Part shown: piece after piece, positions 56,046-64,000 of the stretch
Position numbering within the stretch: the first letter of the stretch is position 1
Layout: the number at the start of each line of letters is the position of its first letter
DNA from: Sphingopyxis granuli NBRC 100800
GTDB lineage: Bacteria > Pseudomonadota > Alphaproteobacteria > Sphingomonadales > Sphingomonadaceae
Assembly: GCF_001591045.1 (NCBI RefSeq)
Contig: NZ_BCUA01000003.1
Span: 37,299-101,298 of the forward strand
Reading direction: 5' to 3'
Length of the DNA: 64,000 nucleotides
The notes under the pieces: generated by a model
What the model was told of the DNA's origin: nothing
Database searches by the model: none
What the model saw: only the letters and a program-made list of their open reading frames with translations
Made by a program: the position numbers and the translations under genes

Positions 56046-59000
56046 TCACGGCATCGAAATGCCGCCCTGTATCGGGGTAAGTGTGGTGTCAGCGAACCGT
56101 TCGTAGAGCAGTGGCACAACAAACACGGTGAGTGCGGTCGAAGCGAGCGTGCCGAAGATCAGCGATATCGCGAGGCCACCAAACACCGGATCGGGGATCA
56201 TGATCGCCGATCCCAGCACGATCGCGAGCGTGGTGAGCAGGATCGGCCTCAGGCGCACGGCGCCCGCCATGCGGGCCGCTTCGGCGAGCGGCATGCCCTG
56301 CTTCCGGTTGTCCTGGATGAAGTCGATGATGAGGAGCGAGTTGCGGATGACCACACCGGACAGTGCGATGATGCCGACGATCGAGGTCGCCGAGAAATCG
56401 GTGCCCAGCAGCCAATGGCCGGGGAATATGCCGATGATCCCGAGCGGCACCGCCGACATGGCGATGAGCGGGATGACGAACGAGCGATAATAGGCGACGA
56501 GCAGGAAATAGACCGCCGTCAATGCCGCACCGAGCGCCATCAGCATGTCGCGGTAGATATCGAGCGTCATGCGCATCTCGCCGCTCCACAGCAGCTGGTA
56601 GCCGTCGACGATGTCGGGCGCGGTCTCGCCGAGGCTGAGATTGCCGACGGCAAGCTTTTGTCCATCGGGCGCGGTGAGGGCCGACAGCCGCCTGTTCAGA
56701 TCAAGCACCGCATAGACGGGCACGCTGCGGGAAAGCTCGCCGCCGATGAAGATGACCCGTTCGTTGTCCTTGCGCTGGATGGGCTTGTCCGCCTGCGTGG
56801 ACGTACGGCGCACCAGTTCGGCGATGGGGATCTGCCGCCCGTCGCGGCTGGTCACATAGAGGCCTTCCAGCCGCGCGGGATCGGGCTGGTCCGCGCGCGG
56901 CACATAGGCGCGGATGGGCACGGGATTGCGCTCGGGGCCGATATGCGCGCGGCCGACGATCTGGCCTTCGTAGACGAGGCCGAGAACCTCCGCGACATCC
57001 GCCGCCGAAACGCCCGAGAGCGCTGCTTTCTCGCGATCCGGCGTGAAGCGCCACTCGGCGACCTCGGTCGGCTCGCTCGTGGAGATATCGACCATGTCAT
57101 ATGTATTGGCGAACTCGGCCTCGACCTGCCTGGCAAGACGGCGCAGGCCCACCAGATCATCGCCATGCAGTTCGGCAAGGACGGTCGCACGCACCGGCGG
57201 CCCCGGCGGATCCTCCACCAGCCTTACCCTGGCACCCGGATAGCGGGCGCGAATGGCGTCGATCTTCGGGCGCAGGTCGCGGACGAGGTCGATCGAGCTT
57301 TTCGAGCGCTCATGCTTGTCGACGAGATTGACGCGGATTTCGGCGACATTCTCGCCGGTGCGCAGAGACGTGCCCTGCATCAGCCCGTTGAAGTCCGGCA
57401 CGCCGGCCCGGCCGATCCAACTCTGATAGTTCACGACCAGCGAATCTGCGGCGAGCAGGCCGTTGATGTCATGGACGATCCGGGCGGTATTCTCGACCGG
57501 GCTGGCCTCCGCCGCGGTGACTACGATGTTGAACGTATTCTTGTTGTCCTTGGGCAGGAAGCCCATGGCGACGCCGAGCGGTGAAACCGGGCCGCCCACG
57601 CCCGACGGACGAACGAACTGCCAACCGCCCTGTGCCGCCGAGAGGACAAGTGCGATAATGGTGCCGACCATGAGCGCCTTGCGCGCCTTCGAGCGTTCCT
57701 GCAGCGGCCGGATGATCCGCAGATAGGTGTCACGCAGCCAGTCGGGCTTGTGCTCGCCATGCGCTTCGCCGTCTTCTTCGTCCTCGCTGTCGAGCAGGCC
57801 GCCGGTCGGGGCCGGCCGCTTGATCCAGCGGTTGGCGGCCCAGGGTGTGACGATATAGGCGACAACGATGGAAGCGAGCATTGCGATCGGCACATTATAG
57901 GCGATGGGGTAGAAATAGTCGCCCGCCATGCCCGTCACCAGCAGCAGCGCGGCGAACACCAGCATCACCGCGAAAGTCGCGAGATTGGTAGCGCCACCGA
58001 TCTCGTTGGTCGCAAGGACGGTGACGTCCTCCTTCGATGCGTCCGACCGCTCGTGATGATAATGGCGGTGGATGTTCTCGATCACAACTATCGAGGCGTC
58101 GACCAGCAGACCGAGCGCCAGGATCAGCGCGAACAGGGTGATCCGGTTGATCGTGACACCGCCGAGCAGGTCGGCGCCCAGCGTGATCGAGAAGATCACC
58201 GGCACCGTCACCGATACAATTAGCGCCTCACGCCAGCCCAGGAACAGCAGCATGATGAAGCTGACGGTCACGAGGGCTATTCCCAGATGCTCCATCAGGC
58301 CATTCACTGCCTCGTCGGCCTTCTGGCCGTCGTCGCGGGTCGTGACGACATGGACCGCGCGGGGGATGAAGTTCGCCTGCATTCGCGCAACGCGACCCGC
58401 CACCGCCTCGGACACGGTGACGGCATTTTCGCCCTTCTTCTTGGCGACAGCGATGGTAACGGCCGGCATCTCCCCCTCGCCGAGCTTTGCACGGGGATCG
58501 CCAGCCGCGAAGGCGAAACGGCTGAGGCGCGTGACTTCGTCGCGGGGACCGTCGCTGACCGTCGCGACATCGCCGATCTTGATCGTGCGGCCGCCACGCA
58601 CGCCGATCACCAGGTCGCGCACCGCCGCCGCCGATCCCAGCTCGCCCGAATAGCGCAGCCGCTCGACATTGCCCGATGTGACCGGTCCGGCAAGGTTGAG
58701 GCCCATATCGGACGCGCCCAGTGCTCCGCGCGCCTCCGTCAGCGTGATCGAGAAGGCCTGAAGGCGGACGGGATCGAGCGCGACGGAAATCTCGCGGTCG
58801 CGCCCGCCATGGACCGAGACGACCGAGACACCGGGCGTGCTGCGCAGCCGTTCGGCCACCGAATCCGCAAGCCGCTTGAGGCCGTGATCGTCATAGGCGG
58901 ATGAGGCCAGCGTGACCGTGACGATCGGCACGTCATCCGCATCGACTGCCTGGATGAGGGGCAGGCCGGCATCGGCAGGAAGGCGCCCGCGATTGGCGAT

Positions 59001-59360
59001 GACCCGGTTGTAGAGCTTGACCAATGAATCCTCGGGCGGCTGGCCGACCTTGAACTGGACTTGCACTATGCCGACCCCCGGCTGGGCCACGCCATAGCTG
59101 TGATCCACGCCGGTCATTTCGCTGAGCACGCCCTCGAGCGGCGCGACCACCAGCCGGTCGACTTCCTCGGCGCTCGCGCCGAGCAGAGCGACAGTGACCA
59201 TCGCGCCGGGAACCACGATCTGTGGGTTCTCCTCGCGCGGCGTCATCACCACAGCCAGCGCCCCAAGCAGGAGCGACACCGCCAGGAACACGATCGTCAG
59301 TTTGGAGGTGATGAACGTCTTCGCGAGCCGGCCGGCGAGATTGAGCGGCATATCGGTCAC
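56046..59360 (-). CDS. RND efflux transporter permease (AcrB/HAE-type)
   Basis: 1104 residues, slightly longer than AcrB (1049). Twelve transmembrane helices in two halves; N-terminal FITSKLTIVFLAVSLLLGALAV; conserved motifs of the family such as ALGLLVDASIVVIENIHRHY (helix 4 proton-relay region) and SATSIVGIIALSGVVIRNSLLIIDFI. A His/Asp/Glu-rich loop (SEDEEDGEAHGEHKP) follows helix 6. The helix-4 region has D and N-type residues unlike the AcrB DD pair, so it may belong to a non-HAE1 branch. Co-transcribed with the adaptor (4-bp overlap). Substrate unknown; solvents or hydrocarbons would suit the context. Confidence 0.93.
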   Translation of the reverse strand: MTDMPLNLAGRLAKTFITSKLTIVFLAVSLLLGALAVVMTPREENPQIVVPGAMVTVALLGASAEEVDRLVVAPLEGVLSEMTGVDHSYGVAQPGVGIVQVQFKVGQPPEDSLVKLYNRVIANRGRLPADAGLPLIQAVDADDVPIVTVTLASSAYDDHGLKRLADSVAERLRSTPGVSVVSVHGGRDREISVALDPVRLQAFSITLTEARGALGASDMGLNLAGPVTSGNVERLRYSGELGSAAAVRDLVIGVRGGRTIKIGDVATVSDGPRDEVTRLSRFAFAAGDPRAKLGEGEMPAVTIAVAKKKGENAVTVSEAVAGRVARMQANFIPRAVHVVTTRDDGQKADEAVNGLMEHLGIALVTVSFIMLLFLGWREALIVSVTVPVIFSITLGADLLGGVTINRITLFALILALGLLVDASIVVIENIHRHYHHERSDASKEDVTVLATNEIGGATNLATFAVMLVFAALLLVTGMAGDYFYPIAYNVPIAMLASIVVAYIVTPWAANRWIKRPAPTGGLLDSEDEEDGEAHGEHKPDWLRDTYLRIIRPLQERSKARKALMVGTIIALVLSAAQGGWQFVRPSGVGGPVSPLGVAMGFLPKDNKNTFNIVVTAAEASPVENTARIVHDINGLLAADSLVVNYQSWIGRAGVPDFNGLMQGTSLRTGENVAEIRVNLVDKHERSKSSIDLVRDLRPKIDAIRARYPGARVRLVEDPPGPPVRATVLAELHGDDLVGLRRLARQVEAEFANTYDMVDISTSEPTEVAEWRFTPDREKAALSGVSAADVAEVLGLVYEGQIVGRAHIGPERNPVPIRAYVPRADQPDPARLEGLYVTSRDGRQIPIAELVRRTSTQADKPIQRKDNERVIFIGGELSRSVPVYAVLDLNRRLSALTAPDGQKLAVGNLSLGETAPDIVDGYQLLWSGEMRMTLDIYRDMLMALGAALTAVYFLLVAYYRSFVIPLIAMSAVPLGIIGIFPGHWLLGTDFSATSIVGIIALSGVVIRNSLLIIDFIQDNRKQGMPLAEAARMAGAVRLRPILLTTLAIVLGSAIMIPDPVFGGLAISLIFGTLASTALTVFVVPLLYERFADTTLTPIQGGISMP

Positions 59361-60457
59361 GGCCTCGCTCCCGATGCCAGGCGCGCGCCGTCGCGCACGT
59401 TGGTGTCGGCGCGGGCAAGGATGCGCTCGCCCGCCGACAGGCCCGAGGTCACGATCAGATTGTCACCGACGTGATCGCCGAGCCGCACCCAGCGGAAGGT
59501 TAGACGGTTGTCCCGGCCCACAACGAACACGCCGGTCAGGCCGCCGCGATCCACGACCGCAGCCGCCGGCACAGACACGGCTCCGGCCGTGCCGCGCTGG
59601 CTGCCATCGGCCGGCAACCGGACGCGCCCGAACATCCCGGGCAGTATCTCGCTGTCGCGCGGGAGCGCCACCTCGACCGTGAAGCGGCGAGTCGCGGGGT
59701 CGGCCGAAGAGACGACCCCCCGTACCCTTCCCGTGACGGGCCGGTCCTCGCGACCGTCGAGCAGCACGGGAACCGAGCTTCCAGGCGTGAATGCGCCGAG
59801 GCTCGACTGAGGCACCGCGAAGCGGAACAGCAGCCGTCCGCGCCCCTCCACCGCCACCAGCGGCGAGCCCGGCATCACCATGTCCCCGTCATGAGCGAGG
59901 CGCGCGACAACGACACCGTCGACTGGGCTGGTGATCGACAGGTAGCTGCGATCGACCTGCGCCGCGGCGAGGGCTGCGCGCGCCTGCGCAAGGTTAGCGG
60001 TGGCGAGATCATGGCGCAGCCGTTCCTTGCGATAGGCGTCGCCCGACAAGGCCCCGCTCTGCGCCAGCGGAGCGTCGCGCGCGACATCCGCCGCGGCATC
60101 GCGCTGTTCCGCGATCGCGGCATCGAGTGCTCCGCGTGACCGGAGAAGCGCCGCATCGGCCTGGCGCGGATCGATGGTGGCCAACACCTGGCCGCGCCTG
60201 ACCGGCTGTCCGTCGTACAAGCCCGGCGCACGCAGCGTGCCCGCCGCGCGGGCGATCAACTGCGCCCGATCGTCGGATTCCACAGTGCCGCTCGCCATTG
60301 CGCCATCCGGCGCAGCTGCCGCGGCGACGGTCGTCACCGGAAGGTTGACCGCCGGCGGCTCGGGCGGCGCCATCGGCCCATGGCTGTCACCGCAACCCGC
60401 GAGCAATGCAGGGGCCAGCAGCAAAATGACTTTCGCACGACGCATGGGATCGCTCAT
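59357..60457 (-). CDS. RND periplasmic adaptor (membrane fusion) lipoprotein
   Basis: 366 residues with lipobox LLAGC (Cys about 22). Family order: biotinyl-lipoyl-like part (ARAAGTLRAPGLYDGQPVRRGQVLATID), alpha-hairpin, second lipoyl half (YLSITSPVDGVVVARLAHDGDMV), beta-barrel and membrane-proximal domain. ATG at 60457 follows GGAGG at about 6 bp, one base after the tetR stop, so the two are coupled. Links the RND pump to the outer membrane factor. Confidence 0.92.
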   Translation of the reverse strand: MSDPMRRAKVILLLAPALLAGCGDSHGPMAPPEPPAVNLPVTTVAAAAAPDGAMASGTVESDDRAQLIARAAGTLRAPGLYDGQPVRRGQVLATIDPRQADAALLRSRGALDAAIAEQRDAAADVARDAPLAQSGALSGDAYRKERLRHDLATANLAQARAALAAAQVDRSYLSITSPVDGVVVARLAHDGDMVMPGSPLVAVEGRGRLLFRFAVPQSSLGAFTPGSSVPVLLDGREDRPVTGRVRGVVSSADPATRRFTVEVALPRDSEILPGMFGRVRLPADGSQRGTAGAVSVPAAAVVDRGGLTGVFVVGRDNRLTFRWVRLGDHVGDNLIVTSGLSAGERILARADTNVRDGARLASGARP

Positions 60458-60458
60458 G

Positions 60459-61034
60459 TCACGCCTCCACATTGGCGGATCGCATCAGGCCCAGCAGCCG
60501 AGTGGCAACGGCGTCGGCGTTCTCCGATCCGTCATCCTGTCCGGTGAGGCCGGGCGACAATGGCAGGATGAGGACCTGCCCGACGACGAAGCCCACATAG
60601 GAGATGGCCACCATCTTCGCGTCTTGCGCGCTGCGGCCGTTGGCAACGGCATCGGTTATCACCTGAAAGGGCAGCTGGAGCACGGTCCGGGAAAGCATGG
60701 CGATCCGCTCCCCGTCGCCGTCGATCAGTTCGCGGTACAGCAGCCGCGCGAACACGCGGTCGGTCATCAGCGCAGTCACGAACCAGCGGACGAAGGCATC
60801 CAGTTGATCGCCGGGATGCTCGGCGATCCAGCCCTGCAGACTCAATCCGCGCAGCTCGAACACATGCGCCAGCGTCGCCTGGATCAGATCGGCCTTGTCC
60901 TTGAAATGATAATAGAGGTTCGCCTGGGTGACGCCGACCACCTTGGCGATATCGCGCATCGACACCGCTTCATAGCCGCGCTCGGCGTAGAGAGCTGCCG
61001 CAGTTTCGAGCAGCTGGAACCGCATGTCCGACAT
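60459..61034 (-). CDS. TetR/AcrR-family repressor of the efflux operon
   Basis: 191 residues. TetR N-terminal HTH (ETAAALYAERGYEAVSMRDIAKVVGVTQANLYYHFKDKADLI) and an AcrR-like ligand domain. ATG at 61034 with TAGG at about 10 bp; the longer frame overlaps the divergent OMF gene. First gene of tetR-adaptor-pump and divergent from the outer membrane factor, so it very probably represses both directions. Confidence 0.9.
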   Translation of the reverse strand: MSDMRFQLLETAAALYAERGYEAVSMRDIAKVVGVTQANLYYHFKDKADLIQATLAHVFELRGLSLQGWIAEHPGDQLDAFVRWFVTALMTDRVFARLLYRELIDGDGERIAMLSRTVLQLPFQVITDAVANGRSAQDAKMVAISYVGFVVGQVLILPLSPGLTGQDDGSENADAVATRLLGLMRSANVEA

Positions 61035-61149
61035 CGTGAAAAGCCTACTTGTTGAACGACCGTTAAGTGAGCTAATATGCGATTCGCCGATGGCTGTCCA
61101 GCGGCTTGTGAAGGCGCCGGCAAAGGCGATCCGAAACCCGGAGACTGTG
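61035..61149. promoter_or_regulatory. Divergent tetR / outer membrane factor control region
   Basis: 115 bp. TTGTTG (61049-61054) and TAATAT (61073-61078) with an 18-bp spacer could form a promoter for the outer membrane factor. The imperfect palindrome TTGAACGACCGTTAAG (61052-61067) overlaps it and could be the TetR operator. Confidence 0.4.
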
Positions 61150-62586
61150 ATGCGTGTGCTTACTCTCGTTCCCCCGCTTCTGTTGCTGCCGATGCTCGGG
61201 GCATGCGTGATGGGGCCGGACTTCCGCCAGCCGCCGCCGCCGGCGTCGATGAGCAAGGCGTTCGTCCGGGCTGACCAGTCCGCTGCGGCAGCGACGCCTC
61301 GCCTGTCGCCCTGGTGGAGGGACCTGAACGATCCGCTGCTCGATCAGCTGATCACAAGCGCCCTCTCGGCGAGTCCCACGGTAGAGGCCGTCGAGGCGAG
61401 GGTTCGACAGGCACGGTCGCAGGTTCGAGGCGCCCAGGCCGGGCTGGCACCGGTCCTTGGCACGGGCGCCGGGGCAGGGGACGTCCGGGCGCCAGGCCTC
61501 GTGACCGGTGGCGAAGCGCGCTCCTCGTCGGTGTTCGTGACCGGATTCGACGCCTTGTGGGAGATCGACCTGTTTGGCGGACGCCAGCGGGGCATCGAAG
61601 CGGCGCAGGCGCAACTTGGCGCCGCGCAGGCCGATGCCGAGGACGCCCGGCTCAGCCTCACCACCGAGATCGCGCGCCGCTATCTGATGTTGCGAGCGGG
61701 TCAACAGCGGCTCGACCTTGCAAAGCGGATGCTCTTTAATCAGGAGCGGATCACCGAACTGACAGGACAGCTCGAACAAGCGGGCAAGGTGTCGCGCATC
61801 GAGCGCGAGCAGGCCGACCGTGGTCTTGAGATGCGGCGTCAGGCCATCGTCGCGCTCGAAGCCGATCTCGCCGACCAGAAGGATGCTATCGCGGTGCTGG
61901 CCGGCGAAGCGCCCGGCACGCTTGACGCCATGCTCGATCCCCCTGCCGCGCTGCCGCTTCCGCCGGCCGAGGTGGCGGTTGGCGATCCGACAACCATGCT
62001 TGCGCGCCGTCCCGACATCAGGGCGGCCCAGCAGCGCCTGCGTGCGGCCAATGCCGGAATCGGCATCGCGGAAGCGGCGCGTATGCCCCGGATCAGCCTC
62101 GCCGGCGTGATCGGGCTGGGCGGGGCGATGAAGGACGACGTCGTCAATGCGGACAATCTCTTCTCGCTCGCCGGACCGACGCTCCAGTGGAATCTGGCCG
62201 ATTTCGGTCGCGGACGCGCGAGTGTGGATGGAGCTGTCGCTAGGCGTGACGAAGCGGAGGCCGGTTATCGCGCCGTCGTGCTTGCCGCGCTGCAGGACGC
62301 GGAAGGTTCGCTCAACCGCTACGGTGCGGCGCGCAGGACACTGGCGAGCGCGACACGAAGCGCGTTATTGGCGGGCGGGAGCAGTGACCTCGCCGATCAA
62401 TCCTGGCGGGCGGGTCGGACAGCGTTCTTTGTCGCGCTTGCCGCAGAAAATGATCGGCTCGCCGCAGAGGTCATCGAGATTCAGGCCCGTGCCGACCTTA
62501 CCACTTGCTATGTGGCCCTTCAAAAAGCACTTGCAGCCGGTTGGCAGGATTTGTCGGATCAGGACGCGGTCGCCATTGGGCGTTGA
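61150..62586 (+). CDS. Outer membrane factor lipoprotein (NodT/OprM family)
   Basis: 478 residues. Lipoprotein signal ending PMLGAC, then CVMGPDFRQPPPP typical of NodT-type OMFs; WWRDLNDPLLDQLITSAL; two TolC-like repeats of long helices (SQVRGAQAGLAPVLG; ARRPDIRAAQQRLRAANAGIGIAEAARMPRISL). ATG at 61150 has CGGAGA 6 bp upstream; an upstream in-frame start at 61024 has no signal sequence. Forms the outer-membrane channel for the divergent RND pump. Confidence 0.93.
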   Translation: MRVLTLVPPLLLLPMLGACVMGPDFRQPPPPASMSKAFVRADQSAAAATPRLSPWWRDLNDPLLDQLITSALSASPTVEAVEARVRQARSQVRGAQAGLAPVLGTGAGAGDVRAPGLVTGGEARSSSVFVTGFDALWEIDLFGGRQRGIEAAQAQLGAAQADAEDARLSLTTEIARRYLMLRAGQQRLDLAKRMLFNQERITELTGQLEQAGKVSRIEREQADRGLEMRRQAIVALEADLADQKDAIAVLAGEAPGTLDAMLDPPAALPLPPAEVAVGDPTTMLARRPDIRAAQQRLRAANAGIGIAEAARMPRISLAGVIGLGGAMKDDVVNADNLFSLAGPTLQWNLADFGRGRASVDGAVARRDEAEAGYRAVVLAALQDAEGSLNRYGAARRTLASATRSALLAGGSSDLADQSWRAGRTAFFVALAAENDRLAAEVIEIQARADLTTCYVALQKALAAGWQDLSDQDAVAIGR

Positions 62587-62609
62587 TCTCGCCAGCGTCC
62601 CTCTTCCCA

Positions 62610-62939
62610 GGATCAGGCAACCATGAACATCCCACCTTGCAGGCGATCGCTGCGCAAGCATCGCTTGGCCGGATCACGCACCGCGACAGTCGAGAGGAAG
62701 GCTCTCGTTACCTGAGCAACAGATGCGCCCACTGTGGCACTCTAATCGGCGCTCACTACGAGTATCAGGCTTGGGACCACCAGGAGGTCGTGGCGAGGTT
62801 CGGCACCGTTGTCGATGACCGGATGCGGCAATTGGCGATCGACCTCGGCGACGAACCGGGATGGGGTGTCCATAAGTGGAGGATCACCAACCGTGAGCCA
62901 CCCAATTCGACCGCGTGTAGTTGCGGTGTGCAGGTCTGA
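62610..62939 (+). pseudogene. Remnant of a small Cys-motif protein
   Basis: Frame HPTLQAIAAQASLGRI then SRYLSNRCAHCGTLIGAHY has a CxxC zinc-knuckle setting (NRCAHCG) seen in small conserved hypothetical proteins of alphaproteobacteria. There is no good start codon or ribosome site, and the upstream frame runs into the OMF gene, so it is probably a 5'-damaged gene. Function unknown. Confidence 0.35.
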
Positions 62940-62981
62940 GCTACGACCGCTTCTGACGGATGCCCGATGTATGGGGCGATG

Positions 62982-63322
62982 ATGAGTGAACTGTTTCTCC
63001 CAGGAGTGCCAGCTGACCTGGTCGGCCCGTCATTAGATAGAGCGGGTGGTAATGGACTGGCCTCCGGCAAATTCGCCAGTCCCGAAAGTAGCGCCGCATT
63101 GGCGGCGAATGGGTTTGGCTGGTTCATCGAGAGGCCAAGCCTGCTTCCTGCTTTCCCAGGGCTCGATGACATCAGATGACCAGCCGTCTCGGTCGAAATT
63201 GAACGCCAGATGCGCTTTCCTTGGCAGGGCGGTCGTCACCCTTGGCTTGATGCCGCCGTTGTGACCCAAACCATCTCATCGGGGTGGAGTCCAAAAAGTA
63301 CGAGCCACTTCGCGATAGCTGA
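62982..63322 (+). pseudogene. Broken PD-(D/E)XK-like nuclease-family gene
   Basis: Starts MSELFLPGVPADLV, then GKFASPESSAALAANGFGWF, PGLDDIR and an in-frame TGA at 63177. The same frame continues with MRFPWQGGRHPWLDAAVV, and after a one-base shift near 63262 HLIGVESKKYEPLRDS, then stop. The pattern D-x(n)-E-x-K (WLDAAVV ... VESKK) and GGRHPWLD recall a conserved family with a PD-(D/E)XK-type core. One nonsense codon, one frameshift and loss of the C-terminal half make it dead. Naming is from pattern memory, so moderate. Confidence 0.5.
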
Positions 63323-63426
63323 AATCAGAGGGTCCTTACGCTTCCGCATGCGTCCAAAAACGGCAGAAATCTGCGATTCATAGTCCGCATTGTTCTTGAA
63401 ATGTTCGCCAGTATCCACTACAAAAA

Positions 63427-63441
63427 GCTACCTAAGGTAGC
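63427..63441. repeat. Small palindrome ahead of the integrase gene
   Basis: GCTACCT-A-AGGTAGC, 9 bp before the integrase ATG and overlapping its ribosome-site region. May be an autoregulatory operator or an arm-type site. Confidence 0.4.
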
Positions 63442-63449
63442 AGGATCAT

Positions 63450-64000
63450 ATGGCGAACAAAGTTGGTTTGACAGATGCTCGGATCGCAGGATTGAAAGCG
63501 CCTGCAAGCGGGCAAATTGAGGTCGCTGATGGCATCGTGACCGGCCTGAGGCTCCGAATGGGAGCGAGCGGCACCAAGACTTATATCTTGCGTAAGCGCG
63601 TCCAAGGTAAATGGTTGAACGTGACGATCGGGCGGCATGGCCCGAATTTCACTCTCGCACACGCCCGTCGGAAGGCGCGGGACCTGCTCGTCGACGTTGA
63701 GCAAGGCAAAAGCATCGCCAGAAAGCCGGGAGCGAAGAGGAAGGGATCCAAGGGTGTCGGCACCGTCGCCGAGCTATACGAGACATATCTGGCTCAACAG
63801 ATCGTCGGCAAAAAGCGGAGCGCGAATGAGTTCGACCGGGTTTTCCGCAAGTACATCGAACCTGAGCTAGGCGACCGCCTCGCCGATTCGATTACCCGAA
63901 GCGACGTCAGCCGCTTCGTAGAGAAGATCGCATTTGAGCGGGGCAAGGAAACCCTGACGATGGCTCGCATCGTTTATCGGCACCTTTCGACGTTCTATTC
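63450..64000 (+). CDS. Tyrosine integrase of P4/DUF4102 type, 3' partial
   Basis: The frame is open from ATG 63450 (MANKVGLTDARIAGLKAP) to the window edge, 183 codons. Residues 1-80 are the P4-integrase N-terminal arm-binding domain (GLRLRMGASGTKTYILRKRV; TIGRHGPNFTLAHARRKARDLL), then the SAM-like core-binding domain begins (TVAELYETYLAQQI; RKYIEPELGDRLADSITRSDVSRFVEKI). The catalytic R-H-R-Y domain lies outside the window. It probably marks the end of an integrated genomic island, with an att site nearby. Confidence 0.92.
   Translation, partial: MANKVGLTDARIAGLKAPASGQIEVADGIVTGLRLRMGASGTKTYILRKRVQGKWLNVTIGRHGPNFTLAHARRKARDLLVDVEQGKSIARKPGAKRKGSKGVGTVAELYETYLAQQIVGKKRSANEFDRVFRKYIEPELGDRLADSITRSDVSRFVEKIAFERGKETLTMARIVYRHLSTFY

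Noticed and set aside
56415..57584. Plus-strand frame of 389 codons opposite the RND pump
   Set aside because: Antisense shadow; the pump reading is complete with all helices.

Overview
The window is high-GC DNA that reads as accessory DNA of an alphaproteobacterium, most likely a sphingomonad (Sphingobium/Novosphingobium/Sphingopyxis type). I infer this from the codon use, the NodT-type outer membrane factor, the IS families and the style of the F-type transfer genes. No rRNA, tRNA or CRISPR array was seen. Almost everything here is mobile or cargo DNA.

Layout. (1) 1-7740: a large protein with a sacsin/HSP90-type GHKL ATPase core (5' end outside the window), translationally coupled to a RapA-like SNF2 helicase. 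This looks like a two-gene defence or DNA-processing cassette that I cannot assign to a named system. (2) 7842-26167: a nearly complete F-type conjugative type IV secretion operon on the minus strand (traA-L-E-K-B-dsbC-V-C-orf-trbI-S26 peptidase-traW-U-trbC-N-F-H-G). Relaxase and coupling protein are not in the window. (3) 26168-28130: its regulatory region, an HTH regulator, an AlpA-like regulator and a HEPN-like gene. (4) 28.1-39.3 kb: an IS graveyard with remnants of IS66, IS630, several IS3, IS21, several IS110/IS1111 and IS256, including an IS110-IS256 chimeric ORF, plus a large serine recombinase unit.

(5) 39.3-53.0 kb: a complete alkane-degradation (alk) cluster. The divergent regulatory region at about 48.9 kb separates alkT-alkS (plus strand) from alkB-G-H-J-L-fadE-alkK (minus strand). 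Together these cover AlkL uptake through the outer membrane, AlkB hydroxylation fed by AlkT and the two-domain rubredoxin AlkG, AlkJ and AlkH oxidation to the fatty acid, AlkK activation, an acyl-CoA dehydrogenase starting beta-oxidation, and the MalT-like regulator AlkS. The segment is bounded on the left by the 3' end, and on the right by the 5' end, of similar IS3-type elements in the same orientation, as expected for a compound transposon that lost its outer IS parts.

(6) 53.1-55.7 kb: a wrecked aromatic-degradation remnant. A ring-hydroxylating dioxygenase beta subunit has its 5' end replaced by IS3 orfA, and an extradiol dioxygenase gene is split by an IS630 element whose exact removal restores the frame. 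(7) 56.0-62.6 kb: an RND efflux system (tetR-adaptor-RND pump) with a divergent outer membrane factor lipoprotein. (8) 62.6-64.0 kb: gene debris, including a broken PD-(D/E)XK-like gene, then the start of a P4-type tyrosine integrase running off the window, probably the edge of an integrated element.
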